A stretch of DNA of 64,000 bases from Bacteroides mediterraneensis. GTDB taxonomy: Bacteria; Bacteroidota; Bacteroidia; Bacteroidales; Bacteroidaceae. The first letter of the stretch is position 1, and each line of letters opens with the position of its first letter. The notes below the pieces were generated by a model. That model saw nothing but the letters and a program-made list of their open reading frames with translations. It had not been told where the DNA came from and searched no databases. A program made the translations under genes and the position numbers. Shown piece after piece: positions 27,490 to 36,900 of this stretch. The stretch lies in contig NZ_LT635783.1 in the NCBI RefSeq assembly GCF_900128455.1, positions 1,452,919 to 1,516,918 of the forward strand, in the 5' to 3' direction.

Positions 27490-28630
27490 GTTGCAGGATT
27501 TGATACGGAAACTTTGTCCGGAGGGGGTGGAGTTTAAGAGGTTGGGAGAAGTGTGTGAGATATATACAGGTGGAGAGCCTCCGAAAGATACAATTAAAGG
27601 AAATGCAAAAGATGTAGAGCATCCTTATCCAGTTTGGGCAAATGGTAAAGACGTTTATGGTTATTCATCTACATATAAAATAGATAAAGATGCTACTGTT
27701 ATATCATCTATAGGTGCAAATACGGGAGCTATATATTTTAGAAGGGCTTATTTTACCCCAACAATAAGGTTAAAAGTTTTGGTTCCCAAAGATAATAATC
27801 TAATATCAAAATATTTGTATTATTATTTATCAACAGTTGCATTTGTAGTAAAATCTAGTAGTGTCCCTAATATGAATGCTAATGAGGTTAGAAAACTTGA
27901 AATTCCTCTTCCTCCCCTTGAAGTGCAAAATGAAATAGTTCGTATTCTTGATGCCTTTACATCGTATGCAGCGGAGCTGCAAACAGAGCTGCAAGCAAGA
28001 AAGGAACAATATGAGTATTATCGGAATAAGTTACTCACATTTGATGAGAATGATGAGAGAGTGAAATGGATGACGTTGGGAGACATTGGTAATATTTGTA
28101 TGTGCAAAAGAATCATGAAGCATCAGACTAGCGATATTGGTGAAGTTCCTTTCTTTAAAATTGGTACATTTTGTAAAGAAGCTGATGCATTCATTTCTTA
28201 TGATTTATATGATGAATATAAAAATAAATATTCATTTCCCCAAAAAGGGGAAATATTAATTTCGGCTTCAGGAACGATTGGTCGTACTGTTATATACGAT
28301 GGTCAAGATGCATATTTTCAGGACTCCAATATTGTTTGGATTCAAAATGATGAATCCAAAGTATTAAATAAATATTTGTATTATTACTATCAAATAATAG
28401 AATGGAATGTAGAAGGAGGTACGATTAAGCGGCTATATAATACAAATTTATCTAAAACTTTTATTGCATATCCCTCACTTTCCGAGCAGCAACGCATCGT
28501 TTCCATTCTCGACAAATTTGAGTCCTTGGTAAACGATTTGTCTGAAGGACTTCCGGCAGAAATTGCTGCCGTGCAGGAGCAATACGAGTATTATCGTGAT
28601 AAACTATTGACATTTAAACGGAAGAGTTAA
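27482..28630 (+). CDS. hsdS: Type I restriction-modification specificity subunit
   Basis: Determines the DNA target of the HsdRMS complex. The 382-residue protein has two target-recognition domains (about 15-140 and 200-330), each followed by a conserved helical spacer: PLPPLEVQNEIVRILDAFTS...EQYEYYRNKLLTF (about 139-187) and AYPSLSEQQRIVSILDKFES...EQYEYYRDKLLTF (about 335-378). The TRD-coding DNA is strikingly AT-rich while the spacer segments are not, as expected for swappable recognition modules. A third copy of the distal spacer lies in the chimeric ORF at 30160. No site-specific recombinase gene is adjacent. Target sequence cannot be read from the protein. Confidence 0.94.
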   Translation: MSKLQDLIRKLCPEGVEFKRLGEVCEIYTGGEPPKDTIKGNAKDVEHPYPVWANGKDVYGYSSTYKIDKDATVISSIGANTGAIYFRRAYFTPTIRLKVLVPKDNNLISKYLYYYLSTVAFVVKSSSVPNMNANEVRKLEIPLPPLEVQNEIVRILDAFTSYAAELQTELQARKEQYEYYRNKLLTFDENDERVKWMTLGDIGNICMCKRIMKHQTSDIGEVPFFKIGTFCKEADAFISYDLYDEYKNKYSFPQKGEILISASGTIGRTVIYDGQDAYFQDSNIVWIQNDESKVLNKYLYYYYQIIEWNVEGGTIKRLYNTNLSKTFIAYPSLSEQQRIVSILDKFESLVNDLSEGLPAEIAAVQEQYEYYRDKLLTFKRKS

Positions 28631-28634
28631 AAGT

Positions 28635-28907
28635 ATGATGAGTTTTCAGATGTTTAAGGAGCGCATAGCCTCGCTAAAAGTAGTTTATAGTGTAAGAGAC
28701 AGAGTGCCATACAAGGTGTGCTCCGTGCAAGGTAATCTGTTGACCATTCAGAGGGAAAGTACCGGAAATTACGTAGAAATCAAACTGGATGAATTATATA
28801 ATTTCTACGTGAACGAAACAACCTATACGACAAAGGCTGCGAGGAAATACATATCCGGGTATGTGTATTCTCCAGCTGTAGCCGTAATCAAAGAGTTAGT
28901 AAAATAA
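28635..28907 (+). CDS. 90-residue protein of unknown function in the R-M locus
   Basis: Unrecognised. The product (start MMSFQMFKERIASLKVV) is a small mixed alpha/beta protein with a central beta-rich part (VPYKVCSVQGNLLTIQRES, NYVEIKLDELYNFY) and a helical C-terminus (TTKAARKYISGYVYSP, AVAVIKELVK). It starts 5 bases after hsdS and ends 26 bases before the TIR gene, in the same direction. Its place suggests it travels with the TIR gene or R-M system; a regulator or partner role would be guesswork. Intact frame and tight packing support it being real. Confidence 0.65.
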   Translation: MMSFQMFKERIASLKVVYSVRDRVPYKVCSVQGNLLTIQRESTGNYVEIKLDELYNFYVNETTYTTKAARKYISGYVYSPAVAVIKELVK

Positions 28908-28932
28908 GTAAAAAACTTAAATCAAACATATA

Positions 28933-30153
28933 ATGATAAAACCAGACACAAAAATAGAACCTCTTCGTGAGGATTTAAGATGTATCATTGAGGACTCTTT
29001 TTTGCTTAGTATTTCATTCAAACGTTGGATTATTTCTGTGAAATTAGATAAGATGTGGGAGCAATGTCTTTCAAAAGCGAAACAGGAGAATAGATTTTTT
29101 GGTATAGGTTCTGATGAGTATGAAGCAGGTAATGCATTAACGCTTTTGCTTAATATTTCTTTTGAAGAAGGTAATGAAACCTTGGTATGGTTAGTAAGTG
29201 AATTGTTGTATCTTTATCACAATGAAACGAGAAAAAATATTGACGTATCTGCTCTTCGGCTTGATATGCAAGTTATAGGCATAGATAATACGTTGATGCA
29301 ACAATTGGATGACTTGTGTGTTAGTGAAGCCGTAACCGAGGAAGTAAAACCTGTTGTTCTTACAAAAGAACAAAAAGTCCGTCAGTTAGAGAATGATTAT
29401 AAAGAAGTTTCTAAGGGTGACAGAAACTCACGAAAATCAATTGAAGCGTATTTAGAATGGCATAAAGAAGCATTGATATATCTTAGTGATTTTTATACTG
29501 ATATGAATAGTGATTTTAAGGAGTTTAAAAATCTTGATAATTCAGGTAATGGCTATTCTCTATATTCAAACTTTAATAAAATCTATACCAAATATAATCT
29601 TTTAATGTCTAAAGTTAATATGGAATCAGAAAATAATCAAAAAAAAGGAAATAGTCCAATGGTATTTATTAGTCATTCTTCAAAGGATAAGGAGTTTGCG
29701 GAAGCTCTTGTTGATTTGCTTGAAAGTATTGGACTAAATAAAGAAACATTGTTTTGTAGTTCTGTTGATGGATATGGTTTAGGGTTAAGTGATGATATTT
29801 TTGAAACTTTACGTGGACTTTTTGAAAACCATGATCTTTTTATGATATTTCTTCATTCACCAAGATATTATAAAAGTTCAGTGTCTCTAAATGAAATGGG
29901 AGCTGCGTGGGTTTTACGTTCTGGCTTTTGTTCCATTTTGACCAGTGATATGGATTTCTCGGGCTTAACAGGCGTAGTTAATGGAAGTAAGATTTCTATT
30001 AAAGTAAATGCACAAGACGCAGCAAGTAGATTGAATGATTTGTATAAAATTCTCCAAGAGATTTTTAATCTAGCTCCTCTTGAAATAACTCAATGGGAAA
30101 GAAAACGTTCTATTTTTTTAAGAAATGTCAACGCTATAAAATATACAGAATAA
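28933..30153 (+). CDS. TIR-domain protein embedded in the type I R-M locus
   Basis: A 406-residue protein with a novel N-terminal half and a C-terminal TIR domain. Residues 1-235 are helical and charged, with no domain I recognise (VRQLENDYKEVSKGDRNSRK near 150 looks coiled-coil). From residue 243 MVFISHSSKDKEFAEALVDL is a canonical TIR start, followed by LFCSSVDGYGLG, FMIFLHSPRYYKSS and VSLNEMGAAWVL; Glu321 in the last motif sits where bacterial TIR NADases have the catalytic Glu. Bacterial TIR proteins often act in anti-phage defence by depleting NAD or making a signal. No signal peptide or TM segment. The gene is strongly AT-rich compared with hsdM and hsdR, suggesting separate acquisition. 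Defence activity is inference. Confidence 0.85.
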   Translation: MIKPDTKIEPLREDLRCIIEDSFLLSISFKRWIISVKLDKMWEQCLSKAKQENRFFGIGSDEYEAGNALTLLLNISFEEGNETLVWLVSELLYLYHNETRKNIDVSALRLDMQVIGIDNTLMQQLDDLCVSEAVTEEVKPVVLTKEQKVRQLENDYKEVSKGDRNSRKSIEAYLEWHKEALIYLSDFYTDMNSDFKEFKNLDNSGNGYSLYSNFNKIYTKYNLLMSKVNMESENNQKKGNSPMVFISHSSKDKEFAEALVDLLESIGLNKETLFCSSVDGYGLGLSDDIFETLRGLFENHDLFMIFLHSPRYYKSSVSLNEMGAAWVLRSGFCSILTSDMDFSGLTGVVNGSKISIKVNAQDAASRLNDLYKILQEIFNLAPLEITQWERKRSIFLRNVNAIKYTE

Positions 30154-30159
30154 AAAGAT

Positions 30160-30278
30160 ATGTCAGAGCAATATAAAATGGTAGCGGAAAATCCGCAGAG
30201 CACCGTGGTGTCGGATTATGAACCGAGGTACCGCACTGCCAAGCAATACCAGAGCGAGGTGGAAATGGAAAAGGGGGT
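30160..30278 (+). repeat. Direct repeat, copy 1 of the hsdR 5' end
   Basis: About 119 bases from the start codon, nearly identical (about five differences) to 30600-30718, the true start of hsdR. The match ends at the junction with an hsdS-derived segment. Confidence 0.92.
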
Positions 30279-30399
30279 TATAGAGCCTTTTGTAAACGAC
30301 TTATCCGAAGGACTTCCGGCAGAAATTGCTGTCGTGCAGGAGCAATACGAGTATTACCATAATAAACTATTGGTATTCCGCAGAATAGAAAAGCATTGA
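30160..30399 (+). pseudogene. Chimeric mini-ORF: start of HsdR joined to end of HsdS
   Basis: This 79-residue ORF is a recombination scar. Residues 1-40 (MSEQYKMVAENPQSTVV...) are almost identical to the first 40 residues of the real HsdR at 30600. From about residue 42 (FVNDLSEGLPAEIAVVQEQ, then YEYYHNKLLVF) it matches the last 33 or so residues of HsdS. The join is at about 30279-30286. It has no catalytic domain from either parent. It could be a decaying product of recombination between two R-M copies, or it could still be expressed as a small HsdS-like dimerisation fragment. I call it a pseudogene. Confidence 0.85.
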
Positions 30400-30432
30400 A
30401 TCATATAAATCAGAAAGTATGGATATTAACTA

Positions 30433-30588
30433 ATTGTCCCAAGCTGTCCTAAGTCTGTCCCAAGCTGTCCTAAGTTTATCCGTAATAAAATCCTGCTACC
30501 GTTGATGGAAAATGGATTTATAGAACCAACTATTAAAGAAGTACCTAATAGCCCCAAACAGCTATATCGGCTTTGTAAAAAATTGTAA
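30433..30588 (+). pseudogene. C-terminal winged-helix fragment of a lost gene
   Basis: A start-less frame of 51 residues ends at the TAA at 30586-30588. It reads RNKILLPLMENGFIEPTIKE followed by VPNSPKQLYRLCKKL, which resembles the C-terminal winged helix of Bacteroidales Fic-family or AlbA_2-type (putative DNA-binding) proteins, where phrases like LIE.T...PNSPKQ.YRLT are common. In front are two copies of a 21-base direct repeat (VPSCPK heptads), also seen as Pro/Ser/Gln-rich linkers in such proteins. The N-terminal part of the parent gene is gone. Confidence 0.6.
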
Positions 30589-30599
30589 TTTGAATAAAT

Positions 30600-30718
30600 A
30601 TGTCAGAGCAATATAAAATGGTAGCGGAAAATCCGCAGAGTACTGTGGTGTCGGATTATGAACCGAGGTACCGCACCGCCAAGCAATACCAGAGCGAGGC
30701 GGAGATGGAAAAGGAGTT
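30600..30718 (+). repeat. Direct repeat, copy 2 (genuine hsdR 5' end)
   Basis: Partner of the copy at 30160-30278, separated by 440 bases start to start. The two copies could recombine and delete the chimeric ORF and the winged-helix fragment. Confidence 0.92.
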
Positions 30719-33700
30719 TATCGAACAGCTCCAGACGCAGGCGTATGACTATCTGCCCATTACTTCCGAAAAAGAACTGATAGAGAATCTGCGCCGTCAG
30801 TTGGAAAAGCTGAACAACTATCGTTTTACTGACAAGGAATGGACGGCTTTCTTTAAGGAAAAGATTGCCAACCAAAACAGCGGTATCGTAGAGAAAACGG
30901 CTATCGTACAGGATGATTACATCCAGTTGCTGACCCGTGAGGATGGTTCCACCAAAAACATTTATCTGCTCGACAAGGACAATATACACAACAACCGTCT
31001 GCAGGTTATCAATCAGTATGTGCCCGAAGGAGGCAGTCATGAGAACCGTTACGATGTGACCATCTTGGTAAACGGATTGCCGCTGGTGCATGTGGAACTG
31101 AAACGCAGGGGAGTGGACATCAAAGAGGCTTTCAATCAGATACGGCGCTACAACCGGGAAAGTTTCTGGGTCGGATGCGGGCTGTTTGAATACGTGCAGA
31201 TATTCGTAATCAGCAACGGTACACAAACCAAGTATTACAGCAATACCACCCGTGTGTCGCACATTGCGGAACAGAACAAAAATAGTAAGTCGAAAAGCAA
31301 GAATCAGACCAGCAACAGCTTTGAGTTTACCAGTTACTGGGCCAGAAGGGATAATCAGATTATTCCGGATTTGGTGGACTTCACGGCCACGTTCTTTGCC
31401 AAGCATACATTGCTGAATATCCTGACCAAATATTGCGTGTTTACTTCCGAAAAACTGCTCTTGGTGATGCGTCCTTATCAGATTGCCGCCACGGAAAGTA
31501 TTCTGCAACAAATACGGGTATCGACCAACTACAAGAAGTATGGCACGGTGGAAGGTGGCGGTTTTGTGTGGCACACTACGGGAAGCGGTAAGACGCTTAC
31601 TTCCTTTAAAACGGCCCGGCTGGCCAGCAAGATGGAAGGTATCGACAAGGTGCTGTTTGTGGTCGACCGTAAGGACTTGGACTATCAGACCATGAAGGAA
31701 TATGACCGCTTTGAGAAGGGGGCCGCCAACAGCAACACCAGCACGGCGGTACTGAAAAAGCAATTGGAGGATGACAATGCGCACATCATTATCACGACCA
31801 TACAGAAGTTGTCGGTGTTCATTGCCAAGAACCGCACGCACGAGGTTTACGGCAAGCACGTGGTGCTGATATTCGATGAGTGTCACCGCAGCCAGTTCGG
31901 CGAAATGCACACGGCTATTGTGAAGAAATTCAAGAAATACCATCTGTTCGGGTTTACAGGAACACCGATATTCCCTAACAACTCCAGCACGGGTGTTAAG
32001 TTTGATTTAAAGACCACCGAACAGGCATTCGGCAAGCGGCTGCATATCTATACCATTGTGGATGCCATTGCTGATGGAAATGTGCTGCCTTTCCGGGTGG
32101 ATTACATCAGCACGATGCGTGAACAGGAAAACATCAAGGACGAGCAGGTACGCAACATCGACCGGGAAAAGGCTTTGCTGGCTCCCGAACGTATCCGCCG
32201 TATCGTGGCCTATATCCTGGAGCATTTCGACCAGAAAACCAAACGGAACGGCCGGTGGTTTGCCTTTCATAAATTGACCAATATTGCGGAAGTGGCTTCG
32301 GCAAAGAGAGGGAAGGAGGAAGTGGAGGAGCAAAAACAGAAAGTGCATATCCAAGGCTTCAACTCTTTGTTTGCCGTGTCGTCCATTGAAGCGGCCAAAC
32401 TTTATTACCTGGAATTCAAGCGGCAGATGGCGGAACTTCCACCCGACCGGAGGCTGAAAGTGGCTACCATTTTCAGTTACGGGGCAAATGAGGCGGAAGA
32501 GGATTATACGGGGTGTGTAGATGACGAGAATTCAGAAAATACGGATGCGTTGGACAAGAGTTCACGCGACTTTCTGGAAAGTGCCATTGAAGATTATAAC
32601 GCTTTGTTTAAGACCAATTATGATACCAGTGCCGACAAGTTCCAGAACTATTATAAGGATGTGTCGCTACGTATGAAGAACCGGGAGATTGATTTGCTCA
32701 TCGTGGTAAACATGTTTCTGACGGGGTTTGATGCCACCACGCTCAATACGTTGTGGGTGGACAAGAATCTGCGGATGCACGGTCTGTTGCAGGCGTATTC
32801 GCGGACCAACCGTATTCTCAATTCAGTCAAGACGTTTGGAAACATTGTCTGTTTCCGTAATCTGGAACAGGCAACCAATGAAAGTATCGCGCTTTTCGGC
32901 GACAAGGAAGCGGGCGGACTGGTCTTGCTCAAAACTTTTGAGGAGTACTATAACGGATATGAAGACAAGAACGGCAAGCATCAGGAGGGGTACACGGAAC
33001 TGGTCAATGCGTTGCTGGAGGATTATCCGCTGGACAAACGCATCGTGGGGGAAGAGGCGGAAAAGAAGTTTATCCGTTTGTATGGCGCTATCTTGAAGGC
33101 CACCAACATTCTTTCTACTTTCGACCAGTTTGCCGGAAAAGAGATTCTATCGGAAAGGGATGTACAGGATTATCACAGCGTGTATCTTGATTTGTATGAG
33201 AAGTATCGTCGTGTAAGAGGGGATAAGGTCAATGTGAACGATGACATCGTGTTCGAGATGGAACTTATCAAGCAGGTGGAAATCAATATCGACTATATTC
33301 TGTATCTGATTGAACAGATGCACGACGGAAATGTAGGCGACAAGGAAATCCATGTATCCATCCAGAAGGCCATCGGTGCCAGTCCGGACTTGAGAAACAA
33401 GAAGGAACTGATAGAGGATTTTATCAATCAGCTGACTCCTGATAAGCATGTGAACGAGGAATGGAAACGGTTCGTAAAAGAACAACAACATAAACAGTTG
33501 GATGAAATCATTTCTGAGGAAAAGTTGAAGCCGGAAGAAACCTATCATTTTGTCAGTCAGTCGTTCAAGGATGGAAACATACAGGAATCCGGAACTGGAA
33601 TTGCCCGGATACTGCCGCCGATGTCCATTTTCGACAAGAGTCGTGAAACCAAGAAGAAGACTGTGCTGGAAAAGCTGAAAGCCTTCTTTGAAAGATTTTT

Positions 33701-33725
33701 CGATATTTCCAACGGGGAACTGTGA
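30600..33725 (+). CDS. hsdR: Type I restriction-modification endonuclease / translocase subunit
   Basis: ATP-dependent DNA translocase and nuclease of the type I complex, 1041 residues, full length. An N-terminal PD-(D/E)XK nuclease domain shows RYDVTILVNGLPLVHVELKRRG (about 140-170), then superfamily 2 helicase motifs: Walker A HTTGSGKT (325-332), DECHRSQF (from Asp426), GFTGTPI, and late motifs LLIVVNMFLTGFDATTLNTLWVDK and LLQAYSRTNR. The C-terminal region is helical (HsdM contact). Composition is again core-like. The frame is intact, so the system is probably active despite the insertions upstream. A terminator follows closely. Confidence 0.95.
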   Translation: MSEQYKMVAENPQSTVVSDYEPRYRTAKQYQSEAEMEKEFIEQLQTQAYDYLPITSEKELIENLRRQLEKLNNYRFTDKEWTAFFKEKIANQNSGIVEKTAIVQDDYIQLLTREDGSTKNIYLLDKDNIHNNRLQVINQYVPEGGSHENRYDVTILVNGLPLVHVELKRRGVDIKEAFNQIRRYNRESFWVGCGLFEYVQIFVISNGTQTKYYSNTTRVSHIAEQNKNSKSKSKNQTSNSFEFTSYWARRDNQIIPDLVDFTATFFAKHTLLNILTKYCVFTSEKLLLVMRPYQIAATESILQQIRVSTNYKKYGTVEGGGFVWHTTGSGKTLTSFKTARLASKMEGIDKVLFVVDRKDLDYQTMKEYDRFEKGAANSNTSTAVLKKQLEDDNAHIIITTIQKLSVFIAKNRTHEVYGKHVVLIFDECHRSQFGEMHTAIVKKFKKYHLFGFTGTPIFPNNSSTGVKFDLKTTEQAFGKRLHIYTIVDAIADGNVLPFRVDYISTMREQENIKDEQVRNIDREKALLAPERIRRIVAYILEHFDQKTKRNGRWFAFHKLTNIAEVASAKRGKEEVEEQKQKVHIQGFNSLFAVSSIEAAKLYYLEFKRQMAELPPDRRLKVATIFSYGANEAEEDYTGCVDDENSENTDALDKSSRDFLESAIEDYNALFKTNYDTSADKFQNYYKDVSLRMKNREIDLLIVVNMFLTGFDATTLNTLWVDKNLRMHGLLQAYSRTNRILNSVKTFGNIVCFRNLEQATNESIALFGDKEAGGLVLLKTFEEYYNGYEDKNGKHQEGYTELVNALLEDYPLDKRIVGEEAEKKFIRLYGAILKATNILSTFDQFAGKEILSERDVQDYHSVYLDLYEKYRRVRGDKVNVNDDIVFEMELIKQVEINIDYILYLIEQMHDGNVGDKEIHVSIQKAIGASPDLRNKKELIEDFINQLTPDKHVNEEWKRFVKEQQHKQLDEIISEEKLKPEETYHFVSQSFKDGNIQESGTGIARILPPMSIFDKSRETKKKTVLEKLKAFFERFFDISNGEL

Positions 33726-33747
33726 CAATAAGGTATTGTGTCGTTTT

Positions 33748-33785
33748 TTGAGGAAGTCTCTTCAGGGGCTTCCTCAACTGTTTTT
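33748..33785 (+). terminator. Rho-independent terminator of the R-M operon
   Basis: TTGAGGAAG and CTTCCTCAA form a nine-pair stem (33748-33777), followed by a short T run (33781-33785), 22 bases after hsdR. Confidence 0.7.
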
Positions 33786-33860
33786 ATGTGGGTTGCTCTC
33801 TCTTCGGCACTCCCTCTGTCGTTTTTCCGCCGATTTCTTTTATATAACTTTTTTTTCTTA

Positions 33861-33880
33861 TAAATTTGCAGCCTAAATTT
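33861..33880 (+). promoter_or_regulatory. Candidate ileS promoter elements
   Basis: Two copies of TAAATTTG (33861-33868 and 33873-33880), both fitting the TAnnTTTG -7 box, lie 53-73 bases before ileS. I see no T-box or other riboswitch-like structure in the 208-base spacer 33726-33933. Confidence 0.45.
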
Positions 33881-33933
33881 GGGAGGGTTCTTCCTGATAA
33901 ACTAGATAATAGATAAAAAATCACATAACAATT

Positions 33934-36900
33934 ATGAGTAAGAAGTTTACTGAATATTCGCAGCTCAACTTGTCGGAAATCAACAAGGAGGTGCTGAAAA
34001 CATGGGATGAGAACGATGTGTTTTCCAAAAGTATGACGGAACGTGAGGGATGTCCTTCTTTCGTGTTTTACGAAGGTCCCCCTTCAGCCAACGGTATGCC
34101 GGGCATTCACCACGTGATGGCGCGTACGATTAAGGATACATTCTGCCGTTTCAAGACCATGAAGGGCTTCCAGGTAAAGCGTAAAGCCGGATGGGACACA
34201 CACGGACTGCCGGTGGAACTGGGAGTGGAAAAGGCACTGGGCATCACCAAGGAGGATATCGGTAAAACGATTTCGGTGGCAGACTACAACAAGCACTGCC
34301 GCACGGATGTCATGAAGTTCACGAAAGAATGGACCGACCTTACACATAAGATGGGTTACTGGGTAGACCTGGACAACCCGTACATCACTTACGACAACCG
34401 CTACATTGAAACCTTGTGGTGGCTGTTGCAGCAGCTTTACATGAAAGGCTTGCTCTACAAGGGTTACACCATCCAGCCGTATTCTCCGGCTGCCGGTACG
34501 GGATTGAGCTCGCACGAGCTGAACCAGCCGGGATGCTACCGCGACGTGAAAGACCTGACCGTAGTGGCTCAGTTCAAGATGAAAAACCCGAAACCGGAAA
34601 TGGCGGAGTGGGGTACACCGTACTTCATCGCATGGACGACTACTCCGTGGACTTTGCCTTCAAATACGGCTCTCTGCGTGGGTCCGAAGATTGACTACGT
34701 GGCCGTACAGACATACAATTCATACAATGGCGAGAAAATGACGGTGGTGCTGGCTAAACCGTTGCTGTATGCGCACTTCAACAAGAAGGCGGAAGGCTTG
34801 GCACTGGAAGACTACAAGCCGGGCGACAAGCTGGTTCCGTTCAAGGTGGTAGGTGAGTACAAGGGTACCGACCTCGTGGGCATGGAATACGAACAGCTTA
34901 TCCCGTGGGTGAAACCGGTGGAAGCTGCCGAAGACGGCACATGGAAAGAGGCTGCCGACAAAGCGTTCCGCGTGATTCCGGGTGACTATGTGACTACGGA
35001 AGACGGTACGGGTATCGTACACATCGCGCCGACATTCGGTGCCGACGATGCCAATGTGGCACGTGCGGCGGGCATTCCTTCTTTGTTCATGATCAACAAA
35101 AAGGGTGAAACTCGTCCGATGGTCGACCTGACCGGTAAGTTCTATCTGATGGAGGAACTGGGTGAGGCGTTCGTGAAGGAATGTGTGGATGTAGAGAAAT
35201 ACAAGGAATACGAAGGCCGCTGGGTGAAGAATGCTTACGACCCGCAGTTTACCGTCGACGGCAAATACGACGAGAAAGCCGCTCAGGCAGCTGAATCACT
35301 CGACGTGTATATCTGCATGATGCTGAAACAGCAGGGACTGGCGTTCAAGACCGAAAAGCATGTGCACAACTATCCGCACTGCTGGCGTACCGACAAACCG
35401 GTGTTGTATTATCCGCTGGACAGCTGGTTCATCCGTTCTACGGCTTGCAAGGAACGTATGATGGAGCTGAACAAGACCATCAACTGGAAACCGGAATCTA
35501 CGGGTTCGGGCCGTTTCGGAAAATGGCTGGAAAACCTGAACGACTGGAACCTGAGCCGTTCGCGCTACTGGGGTACTCCGCTGCCTATCTGGAGAAGCGA
35601 AGAGGGCGAGGAAATCTGCATCGGTTCAGTGAAAGAACTGTATGACGAAATTGAAAAATCGGTGGCTGCCGGTTTCATGACGGAAAATCCGTACAAGAAA
35701 CTGGGATTCCAGCCGGGCGTATATAATAAGGAGAACTACGACAAGATTGACTTGCACCGTCCGTATGTAGACGATATCATCCTGGTATCTGCTTCGGGCA
35801 AGCCGATGAAGCGTGAGTCGGATTTGATTGACGTATGGTTCGATTCAGGTTCCATGCCGTATGCACAGCTGCACTATCCGTTTGAAAACAAGGAACTGAT
35901 AGACTCTCGCAGCTACTATCCGGCTGACTTCATTGCGGAAGGGGTGGACCAGACGCGTGGATGGTTCTTTACGCTGCATGCCATCGCCACGATGGTGTTC
36001 GACAGTGTGGCTTACAAGAACGTCATTTCCAATGGTCTGGTGCTCGACAAGAACGGCAACAAGATGTCGAAGCGTCTGGGCAATGCCGTCGACCCGTTCG
36101 GCGCCATCGAGAAATTCGGTTCCGACCCGTTGCGCTGGTACATGATTACCAACTCTTCTCCGTGGGACAACCTGAAGTTTGATACGGAAGGGGTGGACGA
36201 AGTACGCCGCAAGTTCTTCGGTACTTTGTACAACACGTATTCATTCTTCGCCTTGTATGCCAACGTGGATGGCTTTACCTACGCTGAAAAGGACGTGCCG
36301 ATGAACGAACGTCCGGAAATCGACCGCTGGATTCTGTCGTTGCTGAACACGCTGATCAAGAACGTGGATGCTTGCTTCACGGATTACGAACCGACCAAGG
36401 CCGGACGTCTGATTACCGACTTTGTAAACGATAACTTGAGTAACTGGTACGTGCGTCTGAACCGTAAACGTTTCTGGGGCAGTGCCATGTCGACCGATAA
36501 GCTGTCTGCTTACCAGACGCTCTACACTTGCTTGGAGACCGTGGCCAAACTGATGGCACCGATTGCTCCGTTCTATGCCGACCGTCTGTATATGGACTTG
36601 ATTGGCGTGACCGGACGCGACCAGGTGGTTTCTGTACATCTTGCCAAGTTCCCGGTGGCCGACGAAAGCCTGATCAATGCGGAACTGGAGGCCCGTATGC
36701 AGATGGCACAGGATGTCACCTCCATGGTGCTGGCTTTGCGCCGTAAGGTGAACATCAAGGTGCGTCAGCCGCTGCAGTGCATCATGATTCCGGTGGTAGA
36801 TGAGGCACAGAAACAGCATATCGAGGCAGTGAAAGACCTGATTATGAACGAGGTGAACGTGAAGGAAATCAAGTTCGTGGACGGTGCGGCAGGAGTGCTG

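Noticed and set aside
25456..33800. Genomic-island boundaries with integrase or attachment sites around the R-M locus
   Set aside because: No integrase, tRNA or flanking direct repeat was found; only the internal 119-base repeat is present.
33726..33933. T-box or other riboswitch before ileS
   Set aside because: No specifier-like stem or conserved T-box bulge; only the hsdR terminator and -7-type boxes are visible.
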